Source: Gammaproteobacteria bacterium (GTDB taxonomy: Bacteria; Pseudomonadota; Gammaproteobacteria; JAURND01). From it: a stretch of DNA of 64,000 nt. Of this stretch, positions 43,422 to 52,937 are shown piece by piece. The DNA lies in assembly GCA_035546635.1 (NCBI GenBank), contig DASZWJ010000028.1, positions 124,001 to 188,000 on the forward strand, given 5' to 3'. The notes beneath the pieces were generated by a model that did not search any database, had not been told where the DNA came from, and was given only the letters and a program-made list of their open reading frames with translations. Within the stretch, counting starts at the first letter, position 1, and each line of letters starts with the position of its first letter. A program made the position numbers and the translations under genes.

Positions 43422-43595
43422 ATGTTAGGTTGGGTAGTCATATTTTTAGTAGTGGCAATTATTGCGGGTATATTAGGTTTTACCGGTATTTTTGCAGCTG
43501 CAGTGGGTATTGCAAAGATATTATTTTATATATTCCTCATATTATTTATTATATCGTTAATTATGCATTTGGCGAGAAGAAACCCCAAAGTGTAA
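43422..43595 (+). CDS. DUF1328 (UPF0391) small membrane protein
   Basis: A 57-residue two-helix membrane protein beginning [22 protein letters not shown] and ending in a short basic tail, the typical DUF1328 pattern. A near-perfect AAGGAGGA precedes the ATG by a few bases. Its function is unknown; such genes are often stress-induced, and its divergent neighbour is the YqjD-like gene. A palindromic repeat follows its stop. Confidence 0.88.
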   Translation: MLGWVVIFLVVAIIAGILGFTGIFAAAVGIAKILFYIFLILFIISLIMHLARRNPKV

Positions 43596-43611
43596 TAAAT
43601 AGCGCTCTCCC

Positions 43612-43737
43612 TTGAAAAAGGGAATTAAGGGGGATTTTAGAGGCTACGGAGTACTATTTGACAATATTGGCAATCCAAAACTCTTAAATCCCCCCGCAGT
43701 CCTTGCGGCCTGCGACCCCCTTTTTCAAAGGGGGTAA
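43612..43737. repeat. Nested palindromic repeat (MITE-like), copy 2
   Basis: CTCCCTTGAAAAAGGGAATT at the left and CCCCCTTTTTCAAAGGGGG at the right frame an imperfect palindrome with GGGGGATTTTAGAGG / CTCTTAAATCCCCCC arms. It is the same family as the core at 42107-42252. It ends 22 bases before the lhr start. Confidence 0.7.
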
Positions 43738-43759
43738 GTTTTTTTTCCCTTTGAAAATT

Positions 43760-46700
43760 ATGGCATTCGATCATTCTGATAGCCTCAGCTGGGCTCATCC
43801 ATTAGTACGCGATTGGTTCATAAGAAAATTCAATTCACCCACCGAACCACAAATTCAAGGCTGGCCAGCTATTCTGGCTGGTAAAAACACCTTAATTTCT
43901 GCTCCCACCGGCTCAGGTAAGACATTTGCAGCCTTTTTAGCCTGTATTGACCGTTTGGTGCGTTTAGCGCTTTCAGGAGAGCTTCAAGCTAAGACGCAAG
44001 CGCTTTATGTTTCACCGCTGAAAGCATTAAGCAATGATATTCAAAAAAACTTAGCAGAGCCACTGGCAGAAATTAGCACTTTAGCTAAACAGCGCGGCTT
44101 AACCATGACAGAAATTAAGGTAGCTGTTCGCACGGGAGATACGCTGGCACGTGAACGCCTGGCGATGTTAAAACAACCGCCACACATCCTAGTGACTACC
44201 CCTGAATCACTGTATATCCTCCTTACGACGGAAAAAAGCCGCGAAATATTGCGCGATGTAGAAACCGTGATTGTCGATGAAATTCATGCGATGGCTGATG
44301 ACAAGCGCGGTGTGCACCTCTGCTTGTCTTTGGAGCGCTTGGAGGCCATCACCTCACGACCGCCAATGCGTATAGGTCTATCAGCTACACAAAACCCGAT
44401 TACAGCGGTAGCCCATTTTTTGGTGGGCGCACGCCCATTACCGGAGATTATTAATATTGGGCATGTACGGCCACTGGATTTAGCAGTGGAAATACCTGCA
44501 AGCGAACTCGGTGCTGTAGCATCTAATGAAATGTGGGACGAAATTTATAACCGCGTTGCTGAATTGGTCCAGCAAAATCGTTCGACACTGGTATTTGTGA
44601 ATACCCGGCGTTTGGCTGAGCGTGTAGCGCACCACCTGGCGGAGCGTTTGGGTGAAGACGCAGTCGCTGCGCATCACGGTAGTTTATCCCGCAAACTGCG
44701 TTTAGCTGCGGAAACTCGCCTTAAAAATGGCGAGCTGCGGGTATTGGTAGCAACGGCTTCATTAGAATTGGGTATTGATATTGGCAATATTGATCTGGTA
44801 TGTCAGCTGGGTTCGCCACGAGCGATTGCTGTGGCGCTGCAGCGTATTGGTCGTTCCGGTCACTGGCGCGGTGCGGTTCCTAAAGGGCGCATTTTTGCTA
44901 CCACACGTGATGAATTGCTGGAGTGCGCGGCTTTGGTCTTGGCAATTCGTGCAGGTGATTTAGACCGATTAATTATGCTGGAGGAACCTGCAGATATTCT
45001 CGCTCAACAGATGGTTGCCACTTGTGCAACCGGTGAATGGTTAGAAGAGGAGTTATTCGCATTAGTCACTCGGGCGTGGCCTTATAGGGCGCTATCCAGA
45101 CAACGTTTTAATGCCATATTGGAGATGCTGTCCTCAGGAATTGCCGGATCGCGTGGCCGTTATGGTGCTTATTTATTTCGCGATCAGATACAAGGCCGTG
45201 TGACAGCGCGCCGTGGTGCGCGATTGGTTGCTATCACTAGCGGTGGTGCGATTCCAGAGAATGGTTTGTTTAACGTTATTGCTGAACCGGATGGCGTCAT
45301 GGTGGGCACGTTGGATGAAGATTTTGCGGTCGAAAGCAATCGTGGCGATATTATTCTTTTGGGAACGACTTCTTGGCGCATCCGGCGCATTGAAAGCGCC
45401 ACCGGTAAAGTGTTAGTGGAAGATGCCCATGGCAATCCGCCCAGCGTGCCTTTCTGGCGTGGTGAAGCACCGGCTAGAACGATGGAGCTTTCAACACAGG
45501 TTGCCAAATTGCGCCAACAGTTAAGTGATCTGCTGCCAGGTCAGCCATCAGTTGCTTTGATTGCAGTGGCTGTGAATTGGTTACAGCAAGCATGTGCTGT
45601 GGATGAGATGGGCGCACAACAGCTAGTGGAATATATTCTACAAGGTCGTGCGCTGTTAGGTGCAGTACCGACGCAACACACTGTGATTGCTGAACGTTTT
45701 TTCGATGAAGGCGGTGGAATGCAGTTGATAATACACGCGCCTTTTGGTGCGCGCATCAATAAGGCTTGGGGTTTAGCACTGCGCAAGCGTTTTTGCCGTT
45801 CATTTAATTTTGAATTACAAGCAGCTGCCACTGATGATGGTATCAATATTGCTTTAGCAGAACAGCATAGTTTTCCTTTAGCGGATGTCTTTGGTTTCTT
45901 GCATCCCAATAGTGTCAAAGAAGTATTGGTGCAAGCCGTACTGCAATCACCGATATTCACGACACGCTGGCGTTGGGATGCGATGCGTTCTTTAGCTTTA
46001 GTACGATTTCGTAATGGTAAAAAACTGCCGCCGCATATTTTACGTATGTTGTCGGATGATTTACTGGCGGCAGTGTTTCCCGATGCGGCGGCCTGTCAAG
46101 ATAATTTAGCTGGTGAGGATATCGAATTGCCGGATCATCCGTTAATCAATGAGGCCATGCACGATGCATTGACTGAAGCATTAGATGTTGAGGGTCTTAT
46201 CACGGTACTGAAAGGAATTAAAGACGGCAGCATTCAATGTGTAGCGGTCGATACACCTACTCCGTCGCCTTTTTCTCATGAAATTTTAAATGCCAATCCT
46301 TATGCCTTTTTAGATGATGCACCTTTGGAAGAGAGGAGGGCGCGTGCCGTAGCCATGCGGCAAGTATTGCCTGATACTGTATTGCAATCTATGGGACGCC
46401 TGGATGCTGCAGCGATCGATGAGGTGCGACAGCAGGCCTGGCCTGATATTAGAAACAGCGATGAATTGCATGATGCCTTGCAAACCCTGATTGCTGTGCC
46501 TTCGGAATTGCCATTATCCAATGTGCCAGTACAGCCATCTAGCTGGCAGGGGCTGATGACTGAATTAATTGCGACAGGGCGTGGGGGTATTGCTACATTG
46601 CAGGGGAAAACGCTGTGGTTGGCAGTGGAGTGTGCAAAAACCTTTACTGCCGTGTATCCGCCGGCTGAGTTGTTAGCGCCGTTAGCCGACATTGAAAAAA

Positions 46701-48016
46701 ATGTGCCTCTGCGCGAGGTGGCTATTGTCAATATGTTGCGTGGTTGGATGTTACATCTGGGACCTGTCACAGCAGAAGAGTTAGCCAATTGGCTGAGCTT
46801 GAGTCTTTCTGAAATAGAACAAGCGTTGCTGAAATTAGAGACAACAGGATTCATATTACGCGGTAATTTCACAGGTGCAACCACCCAAGAATGGTGTGAG
46901 CGCAGACTGTTGGCGAGAATTCATCGCCTGACTTTAGGCAAGCTGCGTAGTGAAATCGCACCCGTGACTGCGGCGCAATTTATGCGTTGGCTTTTAGCTT
47001 GGCAACATCTTGCGCCTGGCACACAGCTAAGAGGTGAGCGTGGTCTGTTGATGGCGATTCAGCAGTTACAAGGTTTTGAAATTCCTGCTAATGCCTGGGA
47101 ACATGAAATTCTCCGTCCTAGGGTGATAGATTACGACGCGGTGATGTTAGAACGCTTGTGCTTGACTGGTGCGGTGGGCTGGGGGCGTCTGTCGCCGCAT
47201 CCAGCGACAATAGCGGTTTCTAAAGCGGCGGAATCATCTAGTGAGGAACATTCGGGCTCGCGACGTATTTCGCCAACTAGCATCGCGCCGATTACTTTCT
47301 TTGTGCGTGATGAAGCAGACTGGATGGCCTTAATGCATCGTTCAAATATAAAAGCGGATGATTTGGACAGGTTGGGTCATGTGGCTAAAAAGATTCATGC
47401 TTACCTGCAACAGCGAGGGGCAGCGTTTTTTGCAGATATTACCCGTGGTATAGCGCATCTTCCTGCTGAAGTTGAAATGGGTTTGTGGGAGTTGGTGGCA
47501 GCTGGCTTGGTCACAGCCGATGGTTTTGATAATTTACGTGCCCTGATCGATCCGCGCCGTCGTGTTGGCCAAAATCGACGCCGACTAGGACGACCTCGCC
47601 ATAGCGCTGGCCGTTGGTCATTGTTGTATAGTGAACCTTCACATGACTATGCGCATTCACTAGAAGCTGTCTGTTGGATGTTATTAAAGCGCTATGGCGT
47701 AGTTTTCCGTGATCTCTTGGCTAGAGAAACGCTCATTCCGCGTTGGCGTGAACTATTAGTTGCGTTGCGACGTATGGAAGCGCGCGGAGAAATTCGCGGC
47801 GGACGTTTTGTCAGTGGCTTTTTGGGTGAACAGTTTGCATTGCCGTATGCAGTTGAGTCATTGCGGGCTATGAGAAATAAAGCGCAACAAGCAAGTGAAA
47901 TTACAATTTCCGCTGTTGATCCGCTGAATTTAGTGGGGATAGTTTTGCCGGGCAAGCGTGTGATGGCCGTTTCTGGTAAGAGGCTGACGATGCGTGATGG
48001 TGTGCCACTGAATTGA
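43760..48016 (+). CDS. lhr: Large ATP-dependent helicase Lhr
   Basis: A 1,418-residue Lhr-type superfamily 2 helicase. Motif I is SAPTGSGKTFAAF, the DEIH box is in VDEIHAMADDKRG, SAT appears as GLSATQNP, and the second RecA domain has VATASLELGIDIGNID and QRIGRSGH. A winged-helix and the long Lhr C-terminal region follow, with a final segment like that of E. coli Lhr. Lhr unwinds DNA and RNA:DNA hybrids in repair. The ATG at 43760 begins the usual MAFDHSDS-like N-terminus; the frame upstream is palindromic repeat. There is no clear ribosome site, only TCCCTTTGAAAAT. Confidence 0.92.
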   Translation: MAFDHSDSLSWAHPLVRDWFIRKFNSPTEPQIQGWPAILAGKNTLISAPTGSGKTFAAFLACIDRLVRLALSGELQAKTQALYVSPLKALSNDIQKNLAEPLAEISTLAKQRGLTMTEIKVAVRTGDTLARERLAMLKQPPHILVTTPESLYILLTTEKSREILRDVETVIVDEIHAMADDKRGVHLCLSLERLEAITSRPPMRIGLSATQNPITAVAHFLVGARPLPEIINIGHVRPLDLAVEIPASELGAVASNEMWDEIYNRVAELVQQNRSTLVFVNTRRLAERVAHHLAERLGEDAVAAHHGSLSRKLRLAAETRLKNGELRVLVATASLELGIDIGNIDLVCQLGSPRAIAVALQRIGRSGHWRGAVPKGRIFATTRDELLECAALVLAIRAGDLDRLIMLEEPADILAQQMVATCATGEWLEEELFALVTRAWPYRALSRQRFNAILEMLSSGIAGSRGRYGAYLFRDQIQGRVTARRGARLVAITSGGAIPENGLFNVIAEPDGVMVGTLDEDFAVESNRGDIILLGTTSWRIRRIESATGKVLVEDAHGNPPSVPFWRGEAPARTMELSTQVAKLRQQLSDLLPGQPSVALIAVAVNWLQQACAVDEMGAQQLVEYILQGRALLGAVPTQHTVIAERFFDEGGGMQLIIHAPFGARINKAWGLALRKRFCRSFNFELQAAATDDGINIALAEQHSFPLADVFGFLHPNSVKEVLVQAVLQSPIFTTRWRWDAMRSLALVRFRNGKKLPPHILRMLSDDLLAAVFPDAAACQDNLAGEDIELPDHPLINEAMHDALTEALDVEGLITVLKGIKDGSIQCVAVDTPTPSPFSHEILNANPYAFLDDAPLEERRARAVAMRQVLPDTVLQSMGRLDAAAIDEVRQQAWPDIRNSDELHDALQTLIAVPSELPLSNVPVQPSSWQGLMTELIATGRGGIATLQGKTLWLAVECAKTFTAVYPPAELLAPLADIEKNVPLREVAIVNMLRGWMLHLGPVTAEELANWLSLSLSEIEQALLKLETTGFILRGNFTGATTQEWCERRLLARIHRLTLGKLRSEIAPVTAAQFMRWLLAWQHLAPGTQLRGERGLLMAIQQLQGFEIPANAWEHEILRPRVIDYDAVMLERLCLTGAVGWGRLSPHPATIAVSKAAESSSEEHSGSRRISPTSIAPITFFVRDEADWMALMHRSNIKADDLDRLGHVAKKIHAYLQQRGAAFFADITRGIAHLPAEVEMGLWELVAAGLVTADGFDNLRALIDPRRRVGQNRRRLGRPRHSAGRWSLLYSEPSHDYAHSLEAVCWMLLKRYGVVFRDLLARETLIPRWRELLVALRRMEARGEIRGGRFVSGFLGEQFALPYAVESLRAMRNKAQQASEITISAVDPLNLVGIVLPGKRVMAVSGKRLTMRDGVPLN

Positions 48017-48112
48017 GTGGGTGTATATTTTTTAAACCGTCCCATTTTTTCTTCAAAAATTCCACCCAATATGGCCGTTAGTACTCATAATTTCAGGGTG
48101 TATATGACCACA

Positions 48113-48892
48113 TTACTTCGACATCATATGAATACGAATAAGCATCCAGATAAATGTTGCGCAAACTGAGGTGAGAAATACGATGCCAACTCGCCAAATT
48201 ATTTTTCCCGAAAAAATCTCTAAACGCGAGACGTGCGCCAAAATATCATAGGGTTTTAGTGAGCGGTAAATAGAGGTATTACGCCGCTGATGTGAAGCAT
48301 AGTTAGACATTAGTGTGACATAACCCATAAAGAATATTTTATGATTAGGGTTGGCTAGTGGCTTTTGTTGTATCATTTTTTCGAAGCGGGGCATTATGCG
48401 CTTTTTCAAATAGAAGTAAGGAATAAGCGTAATGATGCCAGTAATAATGGTCATTGGGAAAAGTACAAACAATAGTTTATGCATCAGGTCGGATTGATGC
48501 TGTTCAAAATAGTATAATTGAATTCCGAATAAGACGGCAAAAATACCGGCGCCTAATTTTATAATAAGAAAGAATGTCTTTACGGCCAAAAATTCAAATC
48601 GACTAATATGTTCACGAAAATTATAACCACCGTAGCAGCGATATGCGGGGAAATTATGGTCTCTTTCTTGCTCATAGTCATAGATTAGGTCTAAATAATC
48701 ACTAAAGCGCCCCATTTTTTCTCCATAGCGCAGATAATCATAAGATAATGAAGGCAGGGTATCTTTAAATAATTTTTCGAAGCGTGGGCGAATGGTGACT
48801 GCCAAATAAGCCATGATGATTGCCCATACTGACATCAGAGAAAGTAAAATTATCATTAAGATGCGCGAAATTTCAATAGCTAGATTTGGCAT
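48113..48892 (-). CDS. Four-TM membrane protein, candidate immunity protein
   Basis: A 259-residue inner-membrane protein with four hydrophobic segments (about residues 7-30, 98-125, 138-162 and 228-252) and polar, Tyr-rich loops such as YDLYDYEQERDHN-like stretches. I do not recognise a family. It starts two bases after the stop of the LysM protein, so they are co-translated. A multi-TM protein tightly linked to a protein with an N-terminal LysM-like module and a Gly/Ala-rich hydrophobic C-terminus fits the layout of immunity to a pore-forming toxin. That role is inference. Confidence 0.65.
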   Translation of the reverse strand: MPNLAIEISRILMIILLSLMSVWAIIMAYLAVTIRPRFEKLFKDTLPSLSYDYLRYGEKMGRFSDYLDLIYDYEQERDHNFPAYRCYGGYNFREHISRFEFLAVKTFFLIIKLGAGIFAVLFGIQLYYFEQHQSDLMHKLLFVLFPMTIITGIITLIPYFYLKKRIMPRFEKMIQQKPLANPNHKIFFMGYVTLMSNYASHQRRNTSIYRSLKPYDILAHVSRLEIFSGKIIWRVGIVFLTSVCATFIWMLIRIHMMSK

Positions 48893-48894
48893 AG

Positions 48895-49971
48895 TTAATT
48901 CCCAAACTTATTGATGATAAATTCAAAACCTTTTTCCGCAGAGTACCCGCTGGCTGTGATTACGAGAATTACTACGATTTCTGGACCCAATGCAGCGAGT
49001 GTCACTCCTTCGGCTATTTCAGCCCCTGTAGCTAAACCTGCAGATGTCTCTTCAATATTAAAGGCTTTAAGTGCACTTTTTATTCCGACTTTTCCAATCC
49101 ATCCTCCAAAAGCAGCACTTCCAAAGCCTCCAGCTTGCAACACAGCTTCTTTTTTCCAGTTCCCATCTTTTTGATAGACTTCAAATACTTTCCCCACACG
49201 AAAAGCAATATCAAAGCCCATTATTCCTCGTCCGAGCCAGTGTAAATTATTAGCCGTAGCCAATACCTGCCGCGCATCATCATCATCAAACAGTGAAAAT
49301 CCTCTCTCACCCAGAGCGGCGTAAACATCCGCACGGCGTATCGTACGATCTAAGGTAAAATGTGTATGATTCAATGCCACTTTGGCAACAGCCTTATTCA
49401 GAGCATTATTGGCTTTTATGAGTTGCGGTTTGATTTTTTCTGCGTATTTTGGGCTGAGGTTATAGGCTTTTATGGCTCCGTTCAGCTGTTTTAATTCTTT
49501 GACCGCTGCATGGGTTTCTTCCTGAAGATGATCGAAGGTTGGGCCAGATAGTGCGGTGGCCATTAAACCACTATCCAGAAAATTATCTTGATCCTTGGTA
49601 TTTAATTCATGCTGAATCTGCTTGGTTACCAGGGTGGCGGCCACTGCGTATCTTGGGCGGATGCCGGCTTCTTCCATTCTGCTTAAGTTAGGTTTGGCGT
49701 GGATGGGACTTGCATTCAAGATATTTTTAATTCCTTGGTAATGACGCGGCATACTGCAAAATTCTTCCGGCAGCCAAATGGCTTGATTAGCTGGTAATGG
49801 GCAGAAGATGTCAGGCCGGTTGCCGATAGCGGTTCCTAATTTTTCACAAGTGAAAGCAGGTTGATTCAGATGAATGAATGCATCGAGAAGGCTGGGATTG
49901 AGTTTGGAGCCAAAATGGCTTTTTGCCAGACTGAGCCAAGAGTCTCCCGGTCGAGTAATGGTGTAATACAT
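48895..49971 (-). CDS. LysM-like protein with hydrophobic C-terminus, candidate toxin
   Basis: A 358-residue protein. Residues 1 to about 72 look like a LysM or tail-lysin-like module (YYTITRPGDSWLSLAKSHFG, then QAIWLPEEF). The middle (about 80-250) is helical and polar. From about 265 it is Gly/Ala-rich and hydrophobic (GGFGSAAFGGWIGKVG, then a strong segment VTLAALGPEIVVILVITASGY), suggesting membrane insertion. No classical signal peptide. The LysM-plus-pore layout with a four-TM partner two bases downstream resembles antibacterial toxin-immunity pairs. No secretion-system genes are near. The start at 49971 is an ATG. Confidence 0.68.
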   Translation of the reverse strand: MYYTITRPGDSWLSLAKSHFGSKLNPSLLDAFIHLNQPAFTCEKLGTAIGNRPDIFCPLPANQAIWLPEEFCSMPRHYQGIKNILNASPIHAKPNLSRMEEAGIRPRYAVAATLVTKQIQHELNTKDQDNFLDSGLMATALSGPTFDHLQEETHAAVKELKQLNGAIKAYNLSPKYAEKIKPQLIKANNALNKAVAKVALNHTHFTLDRTIRRADVYAALGERGFSLFDDDDARQVLATANNLHWLGRGIMGFDIAFRVGKVFEVYQKDGNWKKEAVLQAGGFGSAAFGGWIGKVGIKSALKAFNIEETSAGLATGAEIAEGVTLAALGPEIVVILVITASGYSAEKGFEFIINKFGN

Positions 49972-50220
49972 AGGCTTGTCTCATAAGTATATAAATACAT
50001 GCATATATACATTAAGACAATATTATTTTCAATACAATATAATTAATAATATAAAAAACTTGTTTTGTGATACGGCAAAGATATTTTGTATGCAATATTC
50101 CTTGTTGGCATCGCTTTTGTGCTCCAGCCAAAGAGAATTTTTATCAATCTAGCTGGTGCCTCAATGCTTTTTCGTTTATGTTCATGTAATCTTGATTCTT
50201 TTTATATTGACGGGAAAAAC

Positions 50221-50718
50221 ATGAGTATTAAATGGGCTGATTATTGCTTAAAACACATGGGCATTGATGTCTGGCAAGCGCAACTTGGATTGCCTGGTGC
50301 CAAGCAGGTAGTTGACTGCCAATATTTTAAATTGATGCGAGCAGTGGATAATGTCAGCCTTGGGAGCTTACTTTTGCAAATGATGGTAGCGACCGAACAG
50401 CAGCAGAGTAAAGTACAAAGTTTGATCGAGGCTATGTTATTTGCGTTGGGCTTGCGCACTGAACCCATGGACAAAGTGCTACTTCCGCATGATGGCGTGA
50501 TAGTGATTTTAGGATATTCTTTGGCACAGAAAATTTTACCAGTTCTGCAACCACTAACGGAGCCGCAGCCATTGTCTGAAGAGCGCATTTGTGCGCCACG
50601 CATCATCACAAGCTACCATCCATTAGAGCTATTGCAACAACCTTTATTAAAGGCCAAAGTTTGGAAAGATTTACACGTCATCAACAATACTAAGGATAGT
50701 CATGAAAAGTCTATTTAA
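50221..50718 (+). CDS. holD: DNA polymerase III psi subunit-like protein (UDG fold)
   Basis: A 165-residue protein that lines up by eye with HolD: YCLKHMGIDVWQAQLGLPGA resembles the E. coli psi opening with LQQLGITQW and LRRPGAL, then MLFALGLRTEPMDKVLL, and finally SYHPLELLQQPLLKAKVWKDL. The last motif is shared with family-4 uracil-DNA glycosylases, whose fold psi adopts without catalysis. Psi links the clamp loader to SSB through chi. The ATG at 50221 gives the expected length; the frame upstream to 50086 has no family match. It overlaps the methyltransferase gene by 17 bases. An inactive UDG-like protein of other role is the alternative. Confidence 0.6.
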   Translation: MSIKWADYCLKHMGIDVWQAQLGLPGAKQVVDCQYFKLMRAVDNVSLGSLLLQMMVATEQQQSKVQSLIEAMLFALGLRTEPMDKVLLPHDGVIVILGYSLAQKILPVLQPLTEPQPLSEERICAPRIITSYHPLELLQQPLLKAKVWKDLHVINNTKDSHEKSI

Positions 50719-51442
50719 ACAAAAAATTCAAGTTTGGCTGGGTTTGCCAGCGTTGAAAAGAGAAAACCTAGAGACGCTGTTTACCGTCTCAGCACCCAAA
50801 TACCACTTGGCGACTCGGACTTTATCATTGGGTCGTGACCATGCGTGGAAAAAAATATTAATTGACAATTTGCCTCTACTGCAAGCGCCAAGCTGTGTTG
50901 ATATCGCTTGCGGCAGCGGAGATTTAAGTTTTTTGTTGGCACAGCGCTATACTGAGGGAAGCGTAGTAGCAATTGATTATAATCCCCTGATGTTACAATT
51001 GGCTGAAGCGAATAATTCCTATGCCAATATCCAGTTTGTCCGGGCAGATATGTGCAATCTTGACAACGTTGCGTCAGACTCAGTTGATTTGGTAACCGGA
51101 GGGTATGCGCTTAGAAACGCGTCAGATTTGAATAAGGTACTAGATGAGATCAAACGTATTTTAAAAGTTGGTGGCACAGCCGCCTTTCTTGAATTTTCCA
51201 GGCCGCAATCACAGGTCATGCAAAAAATACAATATTACATTTTAAAAAGCTGGGGTGGCTTATGGGGGTTATTATTACATGGTAACTACGAAATCTATGC
51301 GTATTTAGCGGAGAGCTTAGCTGTTTTTCCTACACATAATGAATTGTTAGCTAAATTGGTACAACAAGGGTTTGGTGAGATTTCATCACGCTCTTTATTT
51401 TGTGGTATGCTTAAAATCATTACCTGCAAGAAGGCAGCCTGA
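50702..51442 (+). CDS. UbiE/COQ5-like SAM methyltransferase
   Basis: A 246-residue class I methyltransferase. Motif I is VDIACGSGDLSFLLA, followed by VVAIDYNPLMLQLAE and the UbiE-like GYALRNASDLNKVLDEIKRILKVGG, LEFSRP. These motifs fit the ubiquinone/menaquinone C-methylase family, but the N-terminus (after KSLFKQK) and the weak context do not prove a quinone substrate. It overlaps the holD-like gene and precedes cbpA by three bases, so it sits in a compact run of four genes. Confidence 0.78.
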   Translation: MKSLFKQKIQVWLGLPALKRENLETLFTVSAPKYHLATRTLSLGRDHAWKKILIDNLPLLQAPSCVDIACGSGDLSFLLAQRYTEGSVVAIDYNPLMLQLAEANNSYANIQFVRADMCNLDNVASDSVDLVTGGYALRNASDLNKVLDEIKRILKVGGTAAFLEFSRPQSQVMQKIQYYILKSWGGLWGLLLHGNYEIYAYLAESLAVFPTHNELLAKLVQQGFGEISSRSLFCGMLKIITCKKAA

Positions 51443-51445
51443 AAT

Positions 51446-52378
51446 ATGGAATACAAAGATTATTACAAAACCTTGGGCGTTGACAAAAACGCCAGCGCAG
51501 AAGAAATCAAAAAACAATACCGAATACTAGCGCGCAAATACCACCCGGATGTGAGTAAAGAGAATAATGCTGAGGAAAAATTTAAGGAAGTGAGAGAAGC
51601 TTATGAGGTGTTGAAAGATCCGGCAAAGAAAAAAGCTTATGACCAGATGGGTAGCCAGTGGCAAGCAGGACAGCGCTTCACCCCGCCGCCGGAATGGGAT
51701 TTCCGCCAGGCGCAAGTGGATACGGGTCAGTTTGATGTCAATGGCTTTAGCGAATTTTTTGAAAACTTATTTGGACGTCGTGCCGGACATGCTAGAGGTG
51801 GGCGGTATGAGTATGCTGAACGCGGACAGGATTTGCACAGTAAAATTAATCTCTCTCTAGAGGAGGCTTTTTCAGGTACTGAGCGTGTGATTCAGCTACA
51901 GGAGCCCGAGGTCAATAGCCATGGACAGATTGCACTTAAAACCCGCAGCCTAAAAGTGAAAATTCCGCCAGGTGTCGTCGAAGGCCAGCAAATCCGTTTA
52001 AGCGGTCAGGGTGGTAAAGGGCTAGGGCAGGGCGCCAATGGCAATTTATATCTGGAAATCCATTTAAACGACCATCCATTGTATACGGTAAAAGATCGGG
52101 ATATTTATGTCAATTTACCTGTGGCGCCTTGGGAAGCGGCCTTAGGGGCTAAAGTTGCCGCGCCAACCCTGGGTGGTAAAGTTGAGATGACTATTCCGCC
52201 AAACTCTCAATCTGGAACAAAATTGCGATTAAAAGGCCGGGGGTTACCGGCTAAGTCTCCGGGGGATGAGTATGTAGTGTTGAAAATAGTCATTCCCGAG
52301 CCGAAAACAGATGCTGAGCGCCAATTGTATAAAAAAATGGCTGAAGAGATGCATTTTGATCCGCGTAGGGGTTTGTAA
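51446..52378 (+). CDS. cbpA: Curved DNA-binding protein CbpA (DnaJ family)
   Basis: A 310-residue class B J-domain protein. The J domain (1-70) has the HPD tripeptide in [13 protein letters not shown] Gly/Phe-type linker (about 75-130) leads to two C-terminal beta domains (about 135-300) with [24 protein letters not shown] and [12 protein letters not shown]. It lacks the zinc-finger domain of DnaJ, as CbpA does. It stimulates DnaK and also binds curved DNA as a nucleoid protein. cbpM follows, with a short palindrome between them. Confidence 0.93.
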   Translation: MEYKDYYKTLGVDKNASAEEIKKQYRILARKYHPDVSKENNAEEKFKEVREAYEVLKDPAKKKAYDQMGSQWQAGQRFTPPPEWDFRQAQVDTGQFDVNGFSEFFENLFGRRAGHARGGRYEYAERGQDLHSKINLSLEEAFSGTERVIQLQEPEVNSHGQIALKTRSLKVKIPPGVVEGQQIRLSGQGGKGLGQGANGNLYLEIHLNDHPLYTVKDRDIYVNLPVAPWEAALGAKVAAPTLGGKVEMTIPPNSQSGTKLRLKGRGLPAKSPGDEYVVLKIVIPEPKTDAERQLYKKMAEEMHFDPRRGL

Positions 52379-52394
52379 ATATCCTTGACTTTTT

Positions 52395-52428
52395 GCCTTC
52401 TCCCACAAGGGGAGAAGGGAAAAAGTCA
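52395..52428. repeat. CCTTCTCCC-type hairpin between cbpA and cbpM
   Basis: CCTTCTCCC-ACAAG-GGGAGAAGG-like perfect hairpin in a 76-base gap. It is a copy of the dispersed palindrome seen near 6329, 38130 and 62275. Confidence 0.6.
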
Positions 52429-52454
52429 TTGGTTGTTCAACAAAGGAAACCACC

Positions 52455-52766
52455 ATGCCAAATACCGAATTGCTTTCAGGGATTATCGTTGAGGAAGTGC
52501 ATTCCCTGACGCTGGACGAATTTTGTCAAGCCACGCATGTCACCAGGGAAATCATTATCGAAATGGTAGACTATCAGCTGATACATCCCCAAGGGAAAAA
52601 ACCTGAAGAATGGCGTTTTGATTCCATGTCTTTAAAACGTGGCCGTTTGGCTGCAAGCTTTTACCATGAGCTGGAGATTAATATGCCTGGCGTCGCCTTG
52701 GCGTTAGAGCTAATGGATAAGATTCAGTATCTAGAACTTAAGATCAGCGAAACTAAAAAAAATTGA
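52455..52766 (+). CDS. cbpM: Chaperone modulator CbpM
   Basis: A 103-residue MerR-like helical protein that binds the J domain of CbpA and inhibits it. The segments TLDEFCQATHVTREIIIEMVDYQLIHPQG and WRFDSMSLKRGRLAASFYHELEINMPGVALALELMDKI are typical. Adjacent to cbpA, as expected. AAGGAAACCACC precedes the ATG. Confidence 0.9.
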   Translation: MPNTELLSGIIVEEVHSLTLDEFCQATHVTREIIIEMVDYQLIHPQGKKPEEWRFDSMSLKRGRLAASFYHELEINMPGVALALELMDKIQYLELKISETKKN

Positions 52767-52817
52767 AGCCATACCTGTTTTCATAAGGCACTTCTTCTTG
52801 CCAGAGGCACTTAAGCA

Positions 52818-52937
52818 AGCTTTCAAGGCAGGGGGAGGGCTACTGTGAAACCTCTGTTTCATGGATGAAAGGGAGCGTACATGGATGTATTCACAGCGTT
52901 TTCGCAGTAGCCCTCCCCCTGACCCTGCCTTGAAAGC
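52818..52937. repeat. Inverted repeat with unequal arms, MITE-like
   Basis: AGCTTTCAAGGCAGGGGGAG (from 52818, continuing to CTACTG at 52845) is answered by CAGTAGCCCTCCCCCTG (from 52905) continuing to CCTTGAAAGC at 52937. The right arm has a six-base duplication of CCCTGA. The 59-base centre has its own partial pairing. The 352-base gap it lies in has no gene. Confidence 0.6.

Noticed and set aside
46300-46884. A 194-residue minus-strand frame inside lhr
   Set aside because: Antisense shadow with no ribosome site; lhr is intact on the other strand.
48895-49971. Assignment as a type VI secretion effector
   Set aside because: No secretion-system gene, VgrG or PAAR is in the window; only the general toxin-like layout is supported.
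50086-50220. N-terminal extension of the holD-like gene
   Set aside because: The extra 45 residues show no similarity to psi, and ATG 50221 gives the family's opening motif.
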